NCBI GenBank assembly: GCA_013298625.1
Contig: JAAFIF010000033.1
Span: forward strand, 1-64,000
Source of the DNA: Myxococcales bacterium
GTDB lineage: Bacteria; Myxococcota_A; Polyangia; Polyangiales; Ga0077539
Direction: 5' to 3'
DNA length: 64,000 bases
Part shown: positions 45,406 to 53,559 of the stretch, in pieces
Layout: each line of letters starts with the position of its first letter
Numbering within the stretch: the first letter of the stretch is position 1
Notes under the pieces: model-generated
Seen by the model: the letters and a program-made list of their open reading frames with translations, nothing else
Databases searched by the model: none
Told to the model about the DNA's origin: nothing
Made by a program: the position numbers and the translations under genes

Positions 45406-45803
45406 CGTGGATTCCTCTCTCAGAAGAGCAATTCACTGGTCGTGCCAGCGCGCGCAGCGGCCCTGATTCTCAGCGTGTTCGCCGGATCGCGCGGCGTCGA
45501 GCGCGCGTGGCGTTGCGCGCAGTCCACAGTGCGGATCCGCTGCATCGCTGGGAGAGATTCGTCCCTCACCTCGCGAGTCCCCGGGTGGACGTCTCGCGAC
45601 GCCCGTGGCGGTCTCTGCGCAGCGAAGCGCTCGGTCGAAGGCGATCGCGTCCGTCGTCACGGCGGCGAGCGATCGGTGCAGTGGCCTTGCGCGCTCGTCG
45701 GCCAGGGCTGCCCGAGGCTCGTCTCCGTTCGTGCGACGGGCGCGAAGCGAGGACCAAGAGATCCTCAATCGAACCTCTCGAATGTGTTACACGAAAGCGT
45801 GCA
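45406..45803. other. Divergent intergenic region, about 400 bases
   Basis: Between lipoprotein C and the MerR gene. The sequence is GC-rich with no convincing gene; the reading frame of the MerR gene stays open but with no start context. A dyad overlaps the MerR start. Confidence 0.5.
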
Positions 45804-45804
45804 A
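45787..45804. promoter_or_regulatory. Imperfect dyad TTACACG-AAAG-CGTGCAA
   Basis: One mismatch in 7-base arms, ending at the first base of the MerR ATG. It fits an autoregulatory operator of the MerR protein. Confidence 0.4.
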
Positions 45805-46559
45805 TGAAAAGACGCGGGGCTACAACGCGAAGCCCGTCGGGGCGGTTCTCGATCGACGAGCTCGCGCGCCGGACCGGGTTCAGCGTTCGCAACCTTCGGG
45901 CCATGCAGACCAAGGGGATCCTGGCGCCGCCGACGATGGAGGGGCGACGGGGCGTGTACTCCGAGGGCCACCTGGCGAGGGCGGCGCTCATCAAGCGGCT
46001 GCAGAGCAAGGGCTACTCGCTGGCGGCGATCGCGGACTTGATCGCGCAGTGGGAGCGAGAGGGCGGCGGCGCGCAGCTCGGGGCGGTCGAAGCGGCCATC
46101 GCCGCGCCGGCCTCGGCGGACACGCGGACGATGGACGCGCGGGCGGTCGCGGCGATGCTGCCCGCGCTGGCGAGCAACCCGGCGATCCGCGAGCGCGCGG
46201 TGGCGATGCGGTTGGTGATCGAGCGAGACGGGGGGCTCTTCGCGCCGCGCGCGGCGCTGATCGAGTCCGCCAAGGCGTTTATCGACGCGGGGCTGTCCTG
46301 GGAGGCGCTGTTCGAAGGGCTGGCGCTGATGCGCGAGCAAGCCGAGCTCGTGGCCGAGAGCTTTCGCCAGCAGTTCGAGAAGAACTTCTTCGCCGGGCTG
46401 CGCCGCGACGGACTCACGAGCGACAAGCTGGACGCGCTGGCGTCGCTCGTTCGCTCGCTGCGTCCTGCGTCGATGAGCGCGTTCGTGGCGCTGCTCGCCG
46501 AGGCTGTTGAGCACGGCGGCGCGCTGTCGTTGCCCGAAGAGCAGTCGGACGCGCCGTGA
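45804..46559 (+). CDS. MerR-family transcriptional regulator
   Basis: A 251-residue regulator. The N-terminal winged helix (FSIDELARRTGFSVRNLRAM, GRRGVYSEGHLARAALIKRL, GYSLAAIADLI) is MerR-like. The C-terminal 150 residues are helical, with an unusual longer effector domain (AAMLPALASNPAIRERAVAM, EALFEGLALMREQAELVAESF). No cysteines suit metal binding, so the effector is probably an organic molecule or none. The start is the ATG at 45804, just after the dyad. Target genes are not evident. Confidence 0.85.
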   Translation: MKRRGATTRSPSGRFSIDELARRTGFSVRNLRAMQTKGILAPPTMEGRRGVYSEGHLARAALIKRLQSKGYSLAAIADLIAQWEREGGGAQLGAVEAAIAAPASADTRTMDARAVAAMLPALASNPAIRERAVAMRLVIERDGGLFAPRAALIESAKAFIDAGLSWEALFEGLALMREQAELVAESFRQQFEKNFFAGLRRDGLTSDKLDALASLVRSLRPASMSAFVALLAEAVEHGGALSLPEEQSDAP

Positions 46560-46560
46560 G

Positions 46561-46887
46561 CTACGGAAGCCAGCTGCCCTGCTGCGGATCCCACACGTGC
46601 AGCCCGAGCGAGCGCAGCGTCGCGATGGCGCCCAGGATCACATCGATTTGGTACGAGCCGCGGCCGGTGTTGTGCGTGACGAGCGCGTGCGTGGGCAGGA
46701 CGTCGACGAAGACGTAGTCGCCGCCGGCCTCCCACTTGAGCGTCCCGCGGTCACCGCCCTTGAATCGCTTGCTCAGGGCCGCGCGCACCTTCGCTTCGTC
46801 GATGAGGGTGGAGCAATCGGTGCCCTCGACGATGGGGCCGACGCGCTTGCTGTCTCGAACGGGGACCGCGTAGTAGTTGATGCTCAT
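46561..46887 (-). CDS. Conserved small hypothetical protein
   Basis: A 108-residue soluble protein (MSINYYAVPVRDSKRVGP...). It has balanced composition and conserved-looking aromatic ends (VWDPQQGSWLP). AGGAG is 12 bases before the start. No function can be given. It is convergent with the MerR gene and downstream of the LysR gene on the same strand. Confidence 0.65.
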   Translation of the reverse strand: MSINYYAVPVRDSKRVGPIVEGTDCSTLIDEAKVRAALSKRFKGGDRGTLKWEAGGDYVFVDVLPTHALVTHNTGRGSYQIDVILGAIATLRSLGLHVWDPQQGSWLP

Positions 46888-46919
46888 TGGGGGAGGGCTC
46901 CTGTCGGCGCGAGCGTAGG

Positions 46920-47852
46920 TCAGCTTCGGGCGCGGCGCGAGCGAGCGAGGGGCGTCGGCGAGTGCGCGCGAAGCTGCGCTGCGAGCCAGTCCATCACTGC
47001 GCGCACTCGTCGCGGGACCCGCGCGCCATGGGCGTGCACGATGGTGACTGGCAGCGCGGGCGCGCAGAACGCCGGGAGCACCTCTTCGAGCTCGTGGCGC
47101 TCGAGCATCGCGCTCGCGCCGATGCGCGCGAGCTGCGCGACGCCGAGCCCCGCGAGGCACGCGGAGCGAAACGCGTCTGTGCCGTTGACGGTGATGGCCG
47201 CGCGCATGCGCTTGGCGCGTCTGTGCGCTCCCTCGGTCCACTCGAACTCGGGCTCGTCGGCGCCGAGCGAGGCCGAATAGAACACCAGGTCGTGGCGGTC
47301 GAGGTCGTCGACCGTCGTGGGAAATCCCCGGCTTCGCAGGTAGTCCGGGCTCGCGCAGTTGACCATCTCGAGCGCGCCGACGGGGATCGCCGTGAGCTCG
47401 GAGTCCGCCAGCGCTCCGACGCGCAGGACGCAGTCGAAGCCTTCGCGCACCACGTCCACGATGCGGTCGGTGGTCGAGAGCTGCAGGTCCAATCGGGGGT
47501 TGGCCGCGAGCAGCGAGGGCAACCTCGGGATCACGACCTCGCGAGCGAGCCCGATGGGAAGGTCGATTCGCACGCGCCCTCGCACGCCGCCGGTCGCGCT
47601 GAACTGCGCTTCGAGCTCGTCGATGTCTGCGAGCAGCGCGCGTGCGCGGCTCAAGAGCTGCTCACCGTCCGCGGTCAGCCTCACGCTGCGGGTCGAGCGT
47701 TGAAGCAGGCGGCAGCCCAAGCGCTCTTCGAGGCGGCCCACTTGATGGGAGACGCGCGCCTTGGGGACGCCGAGCTGCGCTGCTGCTTGCGTGAAGCTCG
47801 CGACCTCGGCGACGCGCACAAACGACCGAAGAGAGTCGATGTCGAGGCTCAT
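46920..47852 (-). CDS. LysR-family transcriptional regulator
   Basis: A 310-residue LysR protein: N-terminal helix-turn-helix (LDSLRSFVRVAEVASFTQAAAQ, PKARVSHQVGRLEERLGCRL) and a periplasmic-binding-like effector domain. A perfect palindrome begins one base upstream of its start codon. It is divergent from the SDR gene, which it probably controls. Confidence 0.92.
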   Translation of the reverse strand: MSLDIDSLRSFVRVAEVASFTQAAAQLGVPKARVSHQVGRLEERLGCRLLQRSTRSVRLTADGEQLLSRARALLADIDELEAQFSATGGVRGRVRIDLPIGLAREVVIPRLPSLLAANPRLDLQLSTTDRIVDVVREGFDCVLRVGALADSELTAIPVGALEMVNCASPDYLRSRGFPTTVDDLDRHDLVFYSASLGADEPEFEWTEGAHRRAKRMRAAITVNGTDAFRSACLAGLGVAQLARIGASAMLERHELEEVLPAFCAPALPVTIVHAHGARVPRRVRAVMDWLAAQLRAHSPTPLARSRRARS

Positions 47853-47871
47853 TGTCTGATCGGATCAGACA
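47853..47871. promoter_or_regulatory. Perfect LysR-type palindrome TGTCTGATC-G-GATCAGACA
   Basis: Nine-base arms with a single central base, immediately upstream of the LysR ATG and 45 bases from the SDR start. A classic divergent LysR operator; it would repress lysR and activate the reductase. Confidence 0.7.
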
Positions 47872-47916
47872 GTGCGTCCTACGCGCAAGGGGTTCTGCGG
47901 CGCGCGTTGGCGGCCT

Positions 47917-48708
47917 ATGAACGACCGCATGAAGAATCCAGTCCCCGCCCGCACCGTCGAACTCGCGCTCGTCACCGGAGGCAGCCGAGGGCTCGGCAGG
48001 AGCATGGTGTTGACCCTCGCGCAGCGGGGGATCGACTCGGTGTTTACCTATCGGACGCGCGAAGACGAAGCGCGCGCCGTGGTCGCCGCGGTCGAAGCGT
48101 TGGGCCGCAAGGCGGTGGCGCTTCAGCTCGACGTCAGCGAGAGCGCGCGCTTCGCGGGCTTCGCCGAGACGCTGCGCGCCGAGCTGCGCAGCCGCTGGAG
48201 CCGCGACACGATCGACGCCCTGGTCAACAACGCCGGCACGGGGCTGTACGCTCCGATCGCCCAGACGACGGAGGCGCAGTTCGACGAGCTGGTGAACGTG
48301 CACGTGAAGAGCGTGTTTTTTCTCACGCAGAAGCTGCTTCCGCTGGTCGCGGACGGGGGGCGCATCGTCAACGTGTCCTCGGGGCTCGCGCGCTTCTCGA
48401 TGCCGGGCTACGCGGCGTACGCTGCGATGAAGGGCGCGGTCGAGGTGCTCACGCGCTACATGGCCGCCGAGCTCGGCCCGCGAGGGATCACGGTCAACAC
48501 GCTCGCGCCTGGCGCGATCGAGACGGACTTCGGCGGAGGCGCGGTGCGGGACAATCCGCAGGTCAACGCGATGGTCGCGTCGCAGACGGCGCTCGGGCGA
48601 GTGGGGCTGCCCGAGGACGTGGGTGGAGCGCTGGCGCTGCTGCTGTCGGACGAGGCGCGTTGGATCAACGGGCAGCGCATCGAAGTGGCCGGCGGCGTTC
48701 ATCTGTGA
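47917..48708 (+). CDS. Short-chain dehydrogenase/reductase
   Basis: About 263 residues, classical SDR: VTGGSRGLGRSM (cofactor loop), NNAGTGLYAP, catalytic Ser in VNVSSGLARFS and YxxxK in YAAYAAMKGAVEVL. It reduces carbonyls with NAD(P)H, in the 3-oxoacyl-ACP-reductase-like branch. The start MNDRMKNP (or MKNP at 47929) was chosen. Under control of the adjacent LysR protein by divergence and the palindrome. Confidence 0.9.
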   Translation: MNDRMKNPVPARTVELALVTGGSRGLGRSMVLTLAQRGIDSVFTYRTREDEARAVVAAVEALGRKAVALQLDVSESARFAGFAETLRAELRSRWSRDTIDALVNNAGTGLYAPIAQTTEAQFDELVNVHVKSVFFLTQKLLPLVADGGRIVNVSSGLARFSMPGYAAYAAMKGAVEVLTRYMAAELGPRGITVNTLAPGAIETDFGGGAVRDNPQVNAMVASQTALGRVGLPEDVGGALALLLSDEARWINGQRIEVAGGVHL

Positions 48709-48753
48709 GCTGGCGGCGGGGGCAGCGGGGCAGCGGGAGCAGCCGGGAGCAGC

Positions 48754-48992
48754 GGGGACGGTGTTCAATAGTTCAATAAACCGGGATAAACCCGCGAGAT
48801 CACTGCGCGCGCTCCGTCGCTTCCGAAGCGCACCGCCGTTCGTGAACGATTGAACACCGTCCCCGTTGCCCGTTCGTGAACGATTGAACACCGTCCCTCG
48901 CTTCACCCGCTGCCCAGTTATTGAACTATTGAACACCGTCCCCGTTGCCCGCACCCCGCAGTCCCCGTTCGTGAACGATTGAACACCGTACC
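48754..48992. repeat. Cluster of five GACGGTGTTCAAT-type repeats
   Basis: Copy A on plus (48754-48779: GGGGACGGTGTTCAATAG...). Copies B (48837-48864), C (48871-48897), D (48916-48943) and E (48966-48992) run on the opposite strand, with the common core GACGGTGTTCAAT and tails GTTCACGAACG or AGTTCAATAA. They span the region between the SDR and sulfatase genes. They look like a dispersed palindromic (REP-like) family. No transposase is nearby. Confidence 0.7.
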
Positions 48993-51954
48993 TCCCGCTC
49001 ACTGGCTCCACTGCGCGTGGATCGGCGCGCTCGCGGGCGCGCTCGCGGCGCTGCTCGACGTCGCCAGCACTGTCCTCTGGCTCTCGTCCGTCGAAGACCA
49101 ACGGCGGCTCGTCCTCGTGTTCGTCCTGCTCGGCGTCGGAGCCACCGCGCTCGTCGGCGCCCTCTTCGGCGCCCTCTTCTCTCGCTCGCTGCTCGCCGCC
49201 GGAAAAGCCCGCGCGCTGCTGGTTCGCTCGCTGGCCCTCGTCGCGCTGCCCGCTGCAGCGATCGGTCACCTGCTCTTCACCGGCGGCCGCATGCGCAGGC
49301 TGCCGATGCGCGTCGCGCTCGAGCCCGTCGCCGCGCTGCTCGTGGCCGCGCTCTGCGCGCTCGCGCTGGTCTCGATCGTCCGCGTCGTGCGCGCGCTGCG
49401 TGCAAAATCGCTGGCGGTTCGATCGTTCGGCGCCGCGGTGTTCGCGCTCTGCGCGATGGCGCTGCACGCCGCGGATCACCGCGTCCTCGCGCGGCTCTAT
49501 GAGTACCTGCACGTCGTGCTCGGGGTGGCCACCGCCGCGAACCTCGCCGCTGCGCTCGCGCTCGTCGCGCCGACGCCGTCGAAGCGGACGGCCACTGCCA
49601 CCATGGTGGCCGCTCCCTTCGCGCTGCTGCTCGCGCTCGCGCTGCTCTCGCGCTGGGACAACGTGCGCGCAGAGGTCTTCGGAACACACGCCCCGTACGT
49701 GCGGCACATCGCCGTCGCGCTCGAAGCCGTCGCGAAGCCCCAGCGCACGGTGGACGCGACAGCGCTCGCCGCGATCGCGCGCGAGCGGGCCGAGCGCGAG
49801 GCGCGGGCGAGGGCGACGGAGTCAGACCCGACCCTTCCGCGCGCAGCGGGCGCGCACGTCTTGCTCGTCACCGTCGACGCCATGCGCGCCGATCGATTGA
49901 CCGCTGCGCGAACGCCGTCGCTCTGGGCCCTGGCCGCACAGGGCGTTCGCTTCACGCGCGCCTACGCGCAAGCGCCGCACTCGAGCTACTCGATCACCAC
50001 GCTGCACACCGGAGAGTTTCTGCACGAGACCGTGCAGCTCGGGCAACGCCAGCCGCTCGCGACGCTCGCGCGCGCCTTCGGTGACGCCGGCTACCGCACG
50101 GTGGGCCTGTACACGCAGGGAATCTTCTTCACCGAGGGCGAGAAGCTCACGGCGTACCGCGACGCGCACTTGGACTTCTCGCGCGCAGAGCACAGGGACA
50201 TGGACGCGCGGCAAACCACGGACGCCGCGATCCGCGAGCTCGACGAGAGCCTCGCGCGCGCCGAGCCCCCTACGTTCTTGTGGGCGCACTACTTCGACGC
50301 GCACGAGCCGTATCGCGGCGCAGGAGCGACGCAGGTCCAGCGCTACGACAGCGCGCTCGCCACGATCGATCGCGAGGTCGCCAGGCTCGTGGCCCACGCG
50401 CGACGAACGCTGCACCGGCCGTTGATCGTGGCGCTCGCCGCGGACCACGGCGAAGAGTTCGGCGAGCACGGCGGCGTCTACCACGGGAGCGCGTTGATCG
50501 AAGAGCAAGTGCGCGTTCCGCTGGTGATCGTCGCGCCGTCGGTGAGCCCGCGCGTGGTGGAGGCGCCCGTAGGTCTCGTGGACGTGGCTCCGACGCTGCT
50601 CGCGCTCGGCGCCGTCGCGCGCCCGGCGAGCATGCGCGGACGGGACCTGCGCCCGTGGATGGCGGGGCGCGACGGTCGATTCGAACCCGTGTTTTCTGCG
50701 GTCAACACGCGGACGATGGCCCTTCGCTGGCCGCACAAGCTCGTCGCCGACCTTCGCTGGGGCGTGCGAGAGCTCTACGACCTCGAGCGCGATCCCAGCG
50801 AGGGCCGCAACCTCGCCGGAGATCAGCCGGCGACGGTGCGCGCGCTCGAAGCAGAGATCCACGGGTGGATCGCCTCGCTCGGCGGAGAGGGCGCCGCCGC
50901 GGCGCGCGTTCGCATGGGAGACCGAGCAGCGGTGGACGAGCTGATCGCGCTCGCGCTCGACGGGCGCGCTTCGCTCGAGCGTCGGGTCGACGCGGTGGAC
51001 GCGCTCTCTTCGCTGCGTGACCGCGCGGTGATCGATCGGCTCGGTCCGCTGCTCGAGAGCCGTGATCCCGCGCTGCGCTTGCAGGCCGCGGTGGGCGCCG
51101 GGCTCGTCGGGCTCGACGCTGCGCGCGCAGTGCTGATCGAGGCCGTGCGCGACGACCGCGCATCGGCGCGCGCGAAGGCTGCGTTGGCGCTCGCGGCGCT
51201 CGGCGACCGGGCGTCTGCGTCGGCGCTGGTCGAGCTGTTGCGCGCAGGAGACGAGGCGCAGCGATCGAGCGCCCTCGACGGGATCACTCGCGTCGCAGCG
51301 GGCACGCGCGACGGGCTGCCCGAGTGCGAAGCGCCGCTGATGGAGGCGCTCGAAGACGATCACCTTCGCTACCGCGCCGCGCTGGCGTTGGGCGCGGCGT
51401 CCCGCGGCCGCGCGCTCGGGTGGCTCTCTCGCATCGCGCGCGAAGACCGCGCGGACGACGCGCGCGCGTGGGCGGTCGCGGGGCTCTCGCTCACGGGGGA
51501 TTCGCGCGCTGCCGCGGTCATCACCGAGCGAATGTTCAGCGATGCGAGCGCGCAACGCTTCGCCGCGAGCGCGATCGCAAGGGTGCAGCGGGCGGGCGTG
51601 TGGGACGCGCGCAGCGCGCGTGAGAGCTTCGTAGGGTGCGCTCGCTCGGACGACGACGAGCCGTGGGTCACGCTCGGAGCGCGCGCGTGTCCGGTGCGCG
51701 ACGTGGTCGAAACCGTCCGCGTGGATCGTCGAGCCGCGCTGCGCGTGTGGGTGCGCGCGCGGGGCGAAGGCGCGCTGGTCGTGCGCGCAAACGACCGGGA
51801 AATCATGCGGTTTTCGCTCGAGAGCGCGATGCGCGAGTGGCGCGTCGAGCTCGGCGCGAACGGCGTGCCCGACGAGCGATGGAGCGTCGAGGCTCGCGAC
51901 GGGGCGTGGCTGTCGCACATCGTGGCCATCGACGCGGCTGCGACCCGACGCTGA
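48979..51954 (+). CDS. Membrane sulfatase-superfamily protein with HEAT repeats
   Basis: A 991-residue protein. Five or six N-terminal membrane helices (about 10-240) precede an alkaline-phosphatase/sulfatase domain (about 285-620: LLVTVDAMRADRL, YFDAHEPY, LAADHGEEFGEHGG) and C-terminal HEAT-like helices (AAVGAGLVGLDAARAVL, AKAALALAALGDRASASALVELL; about 640-860). The formylglycine site is degenerate: APHSSYSITTLHTG lacks CxPSR, so it is not a normal sulfatase; the metal Asp and His are kept. A phosphotransferase-type activity is possible. The start is TTG at 48979 inside repeat E; no better start is visible. Confidence 0.75.
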   Translation: MNTVPPAHWLHCAWIGALAGALAALLDVASTVLWLSSVEDQRRLVLVFVLLGVGATALVGALFGALFSRSLLAAGKARALLVRSLALVALPAAAIGHLLFTGGRMRRLPMRVALEPVAALLVAALCALALVSIVRVVRALRAKSLAVRSFGAAVFALCAMALHAADHRVLARLYEYLHVVLGVATAANLAAALALVAPTPSKRTATATMVAAPFALLLALALLSRWDNVRAEVFGTHAPYVRHIAVALEAVAKPQRTVDATALAAIARERAEREARARATESDPTLPRAAGAHVLLVTVDAMRADRLTAARTPSLWALAAQGVRFTRAYAQAPHSSYSITTLHTGEFLHETVQLGQRQPLATLARAFGDAGYRTVGLYTQGIFFTEGEKLTAYRDAHLDFSRAEHRDMDARQTTDAAIRELDESLARAEPPTFLWAHYFDAHEPYRGAGATQVQRYDSALATIDREVARLVAHARRTLHRPLIVALAADHGEEFGEHGGVYHGSALIEEQVRVPLVIVAPSVSPRVVEAPVGLVDVAPTLLALGAVARPASMRGRDLRPWMAGRDGRFEPVFSAVNTRTMALRWPHKLVADLRWGVRELYDLERDPSEGRNLAGDQPATVRALEAEIHGWIASLGGEGAAAARVRMGDRAAVDELIALALDGRASLERRVDAVDALSSLRDRAVIDRLGPLLESRDPALRLQAAVGAGLVGLDAARAVLIEAVRDDRASARAKAALALAALGDRASASALVELLRAGDEAQRSSALDGITRVAAGTRDGLPECEAPLMEALEDDHLRYRAALALGAASRGRALGWLSRIAREDRADDARAWAVAGLSLTGDSRAAAVITERMFSDASAQRFAASAIARVQRAGVWDARSARESFVGCARSDDDEPWVTLGARACPVRDVVETVRVDRRAALRVWVRARGEGALVVRANDREIMRFSLESAMREWRVELGANGVPDERWSVEARDGAWLSHIVAIDAAATRR

Positions 51955-51961
51955 GTGCTCG

Positions 51962-53479
51962 GTGCTACCATTGGAACCAGTGACGTCCGACGAGTCGAGC
52001 TCGACGGGAGGACGGGCCAGGGTGTCGGATTCCCGCGTCGCAGCGAAGTCGGGGGAGGGACGAGCGCTGGACGACTCCCACCACAGCGATGATGCGAGGC
52101 CGTCGATCAGCGGCATCGGCATCGGCGAAGAGATCGGGCCGTACGTGATCGAGAGCATCATCGCGCGCAGCGGCAACGGCGTGGTGCTGCGCGCGTCCGA
52201 TCCGCGGCTGGGCCGCGGCGTCGCGATCAAGCTCATCGACGACCTCGACGGGGACATGCTCGAAGAGCACCTGGTGGGCGAGGCGAGGGCGCTCGCGCAG
52301 CTGTCGCATCCGAACATCCTTCCGGTGTTCGACCTGGGGCTCACGGCGGACGGGCGCGTGTGGGTCGCGATGGAGCTCGTGCAGGGAAAGACCCTCGACG
52401 AGTGGGCCGTGGGCCAGCCCAAGCCACGGGTGTTCGATGCGTGGCTGGACGTTGGGCGGGCCATCGTTCACGCGCACGGGGCGGGCGTTCTTCACCGAGA
52501 CATCAAGCCCGGCAACGTGATGGTGGATGTGCACGGAAGGGCGCGCGTGCTGGACTTCGGCCTCGCGCGCGATTTCTCGACGGCCAATATCCACGTGGGA
52601 AAACACAGCAAAAAGTTCTTCGGAACCCGCGGTCAGCCCGCCACTGGCGAGGTCATCGGGACCATGGACTACATGGCGCCAGAGCTCTTTCGCGGCGGCT
52701 CTGTCACGCAGTCGAGCGATCAGTTCTCGTACTGCATCTCTGTGTACCGAGCGCTCTTCGAGCGCGACCCGTTCGACCGCGCCGCGCGCGGCGCTTGGGT
52801 GAAGGCTGCGCCGCCTGCGCCTCTCGCGCTCGGCGTTCGCGCGGCGTATTCGCGAGCGGTCGAAGCGGTGTTGCTTCGCGGTCTGCACCCGGACCCCGCG
52901 CAGCGTTGGCCGTCGATGGCGGCGCTCTGCGACGCGCTCGCCGAGAGCGTGCGCGAGTCTCCGATGAACCCGTTCGAGCCCGTGCGCGCGCGCGTTCAGC
53001 TCGGCGCGGTGATGATCGCGCTCTCGGTGGCGCTGCTGTCGATCGAGCGCGCCGCGACCGTCGTTCGTCCGCGGGGCATCGCGCTCGCGTCGATCTTCGT
53101 GACGTTGATTGTGTGTGCGTGCACGTGGCGCTGGCGTGACCCGCTGCTGCGCACGCCGTTCTCGCGGATGCTGACGTCGATGGTGAACATCGTGGCGGTC
53201 ACGGCGTTGGCGCATCGAACCATCAACTGGATCGACCAGGTCCCCGTGCACGTGACGCTTCGCTCGGACGCGCTGATGGTGGCCGCGGGCGCGGCGTACG
53301 TGGGGATCTTTCACGATCGGCTCTTCTTCGTCGCCGTGGTGACGAGCACGCTCGCCGCGCTCGGCTGCGCGCTCGCTCCCGCGTACGCGGGGCTCGTGTT
53401 CGGGCTGTCGCAGGCGATCGCGATCGTGGTGTTCGCGTTTCGCGCGGTGCAGCGCCAGCGACCGGCAGAGGCCCCGTAG
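51962..53479 (+). CDS. Ser/Thr protein kinase with polytopic C-terminus
   Basis: A 505-residue kinase: Lys90 (AIK), HRD (178-180) in LHRDIKPGNV, DFG (198-200) and MDYMAPEL. The glycine loop is weak (ARSGNG). From about 340 there are five or six membrane helices (AVMIALSVALLSIE, ASIFVTLIVCACTW, IVAVTALAHRT, MVAAGAAYVGIFH, AFAVVTSTLAAL-like, GLSQAIAIVVFAF), unlike the single-anchor kinases. It may sense a membrane signal. GTG at 51962 or 51980 (GGAA five bases upstream) can start. It begins seven bases after the sulfatase-like gene, so the pair is probably an operon. Confidence 0.88.
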   Translation: MLPLEPVTSDESSSTGGRARVSDSRVAAKSGEGRALDDSHHSDDARPSISGIGIGEEIGPYVIESIIARSGNGVVLRASDPRLGRGVAIKLIDDLDGDMLEEHLVGEARALAQLSHPNILPVFDLGLTADGRVWVAMELVQGKTLDEWAVGQPKPRVFDAWLDVGRAIVHAHGAGVLHRDIKPGNVMVDVHGRARVLDFGLARDFSTANIHVGKHSKKFFGTRGQPATGEVIGTMDYMAPELFRGGSVTQSSDQFSYCISVYRALFERDPFDRAARGAWVKAAPPAPLALGVRAAYSRAVEAVLLRGLHPDPAQRWPSMAALCDALAESVRESPMNPFEPVRARVQLGAVMIALSVALLSIERAATVVRPRGIALASIFVTLIVCACTWRWRDPLLRTPFSRMLTSMVNIVAVTALAHRTINWIDQVPVHVTLRSDALMVAAGAAYVGIFHDRLFFVAVVTSTLAALGCALAPAYAGLVFGLSQAIAIVVFAFRAVQRQRPAEAP

Positions 53480-53559
53480 CGGCCGCGGCGTGCGCCTGGC
53501 ACGCGCAGTCGAGAACCGCAGCGAGTCGAGACTGCGGGTATAACCGCAGCGCACACGAG

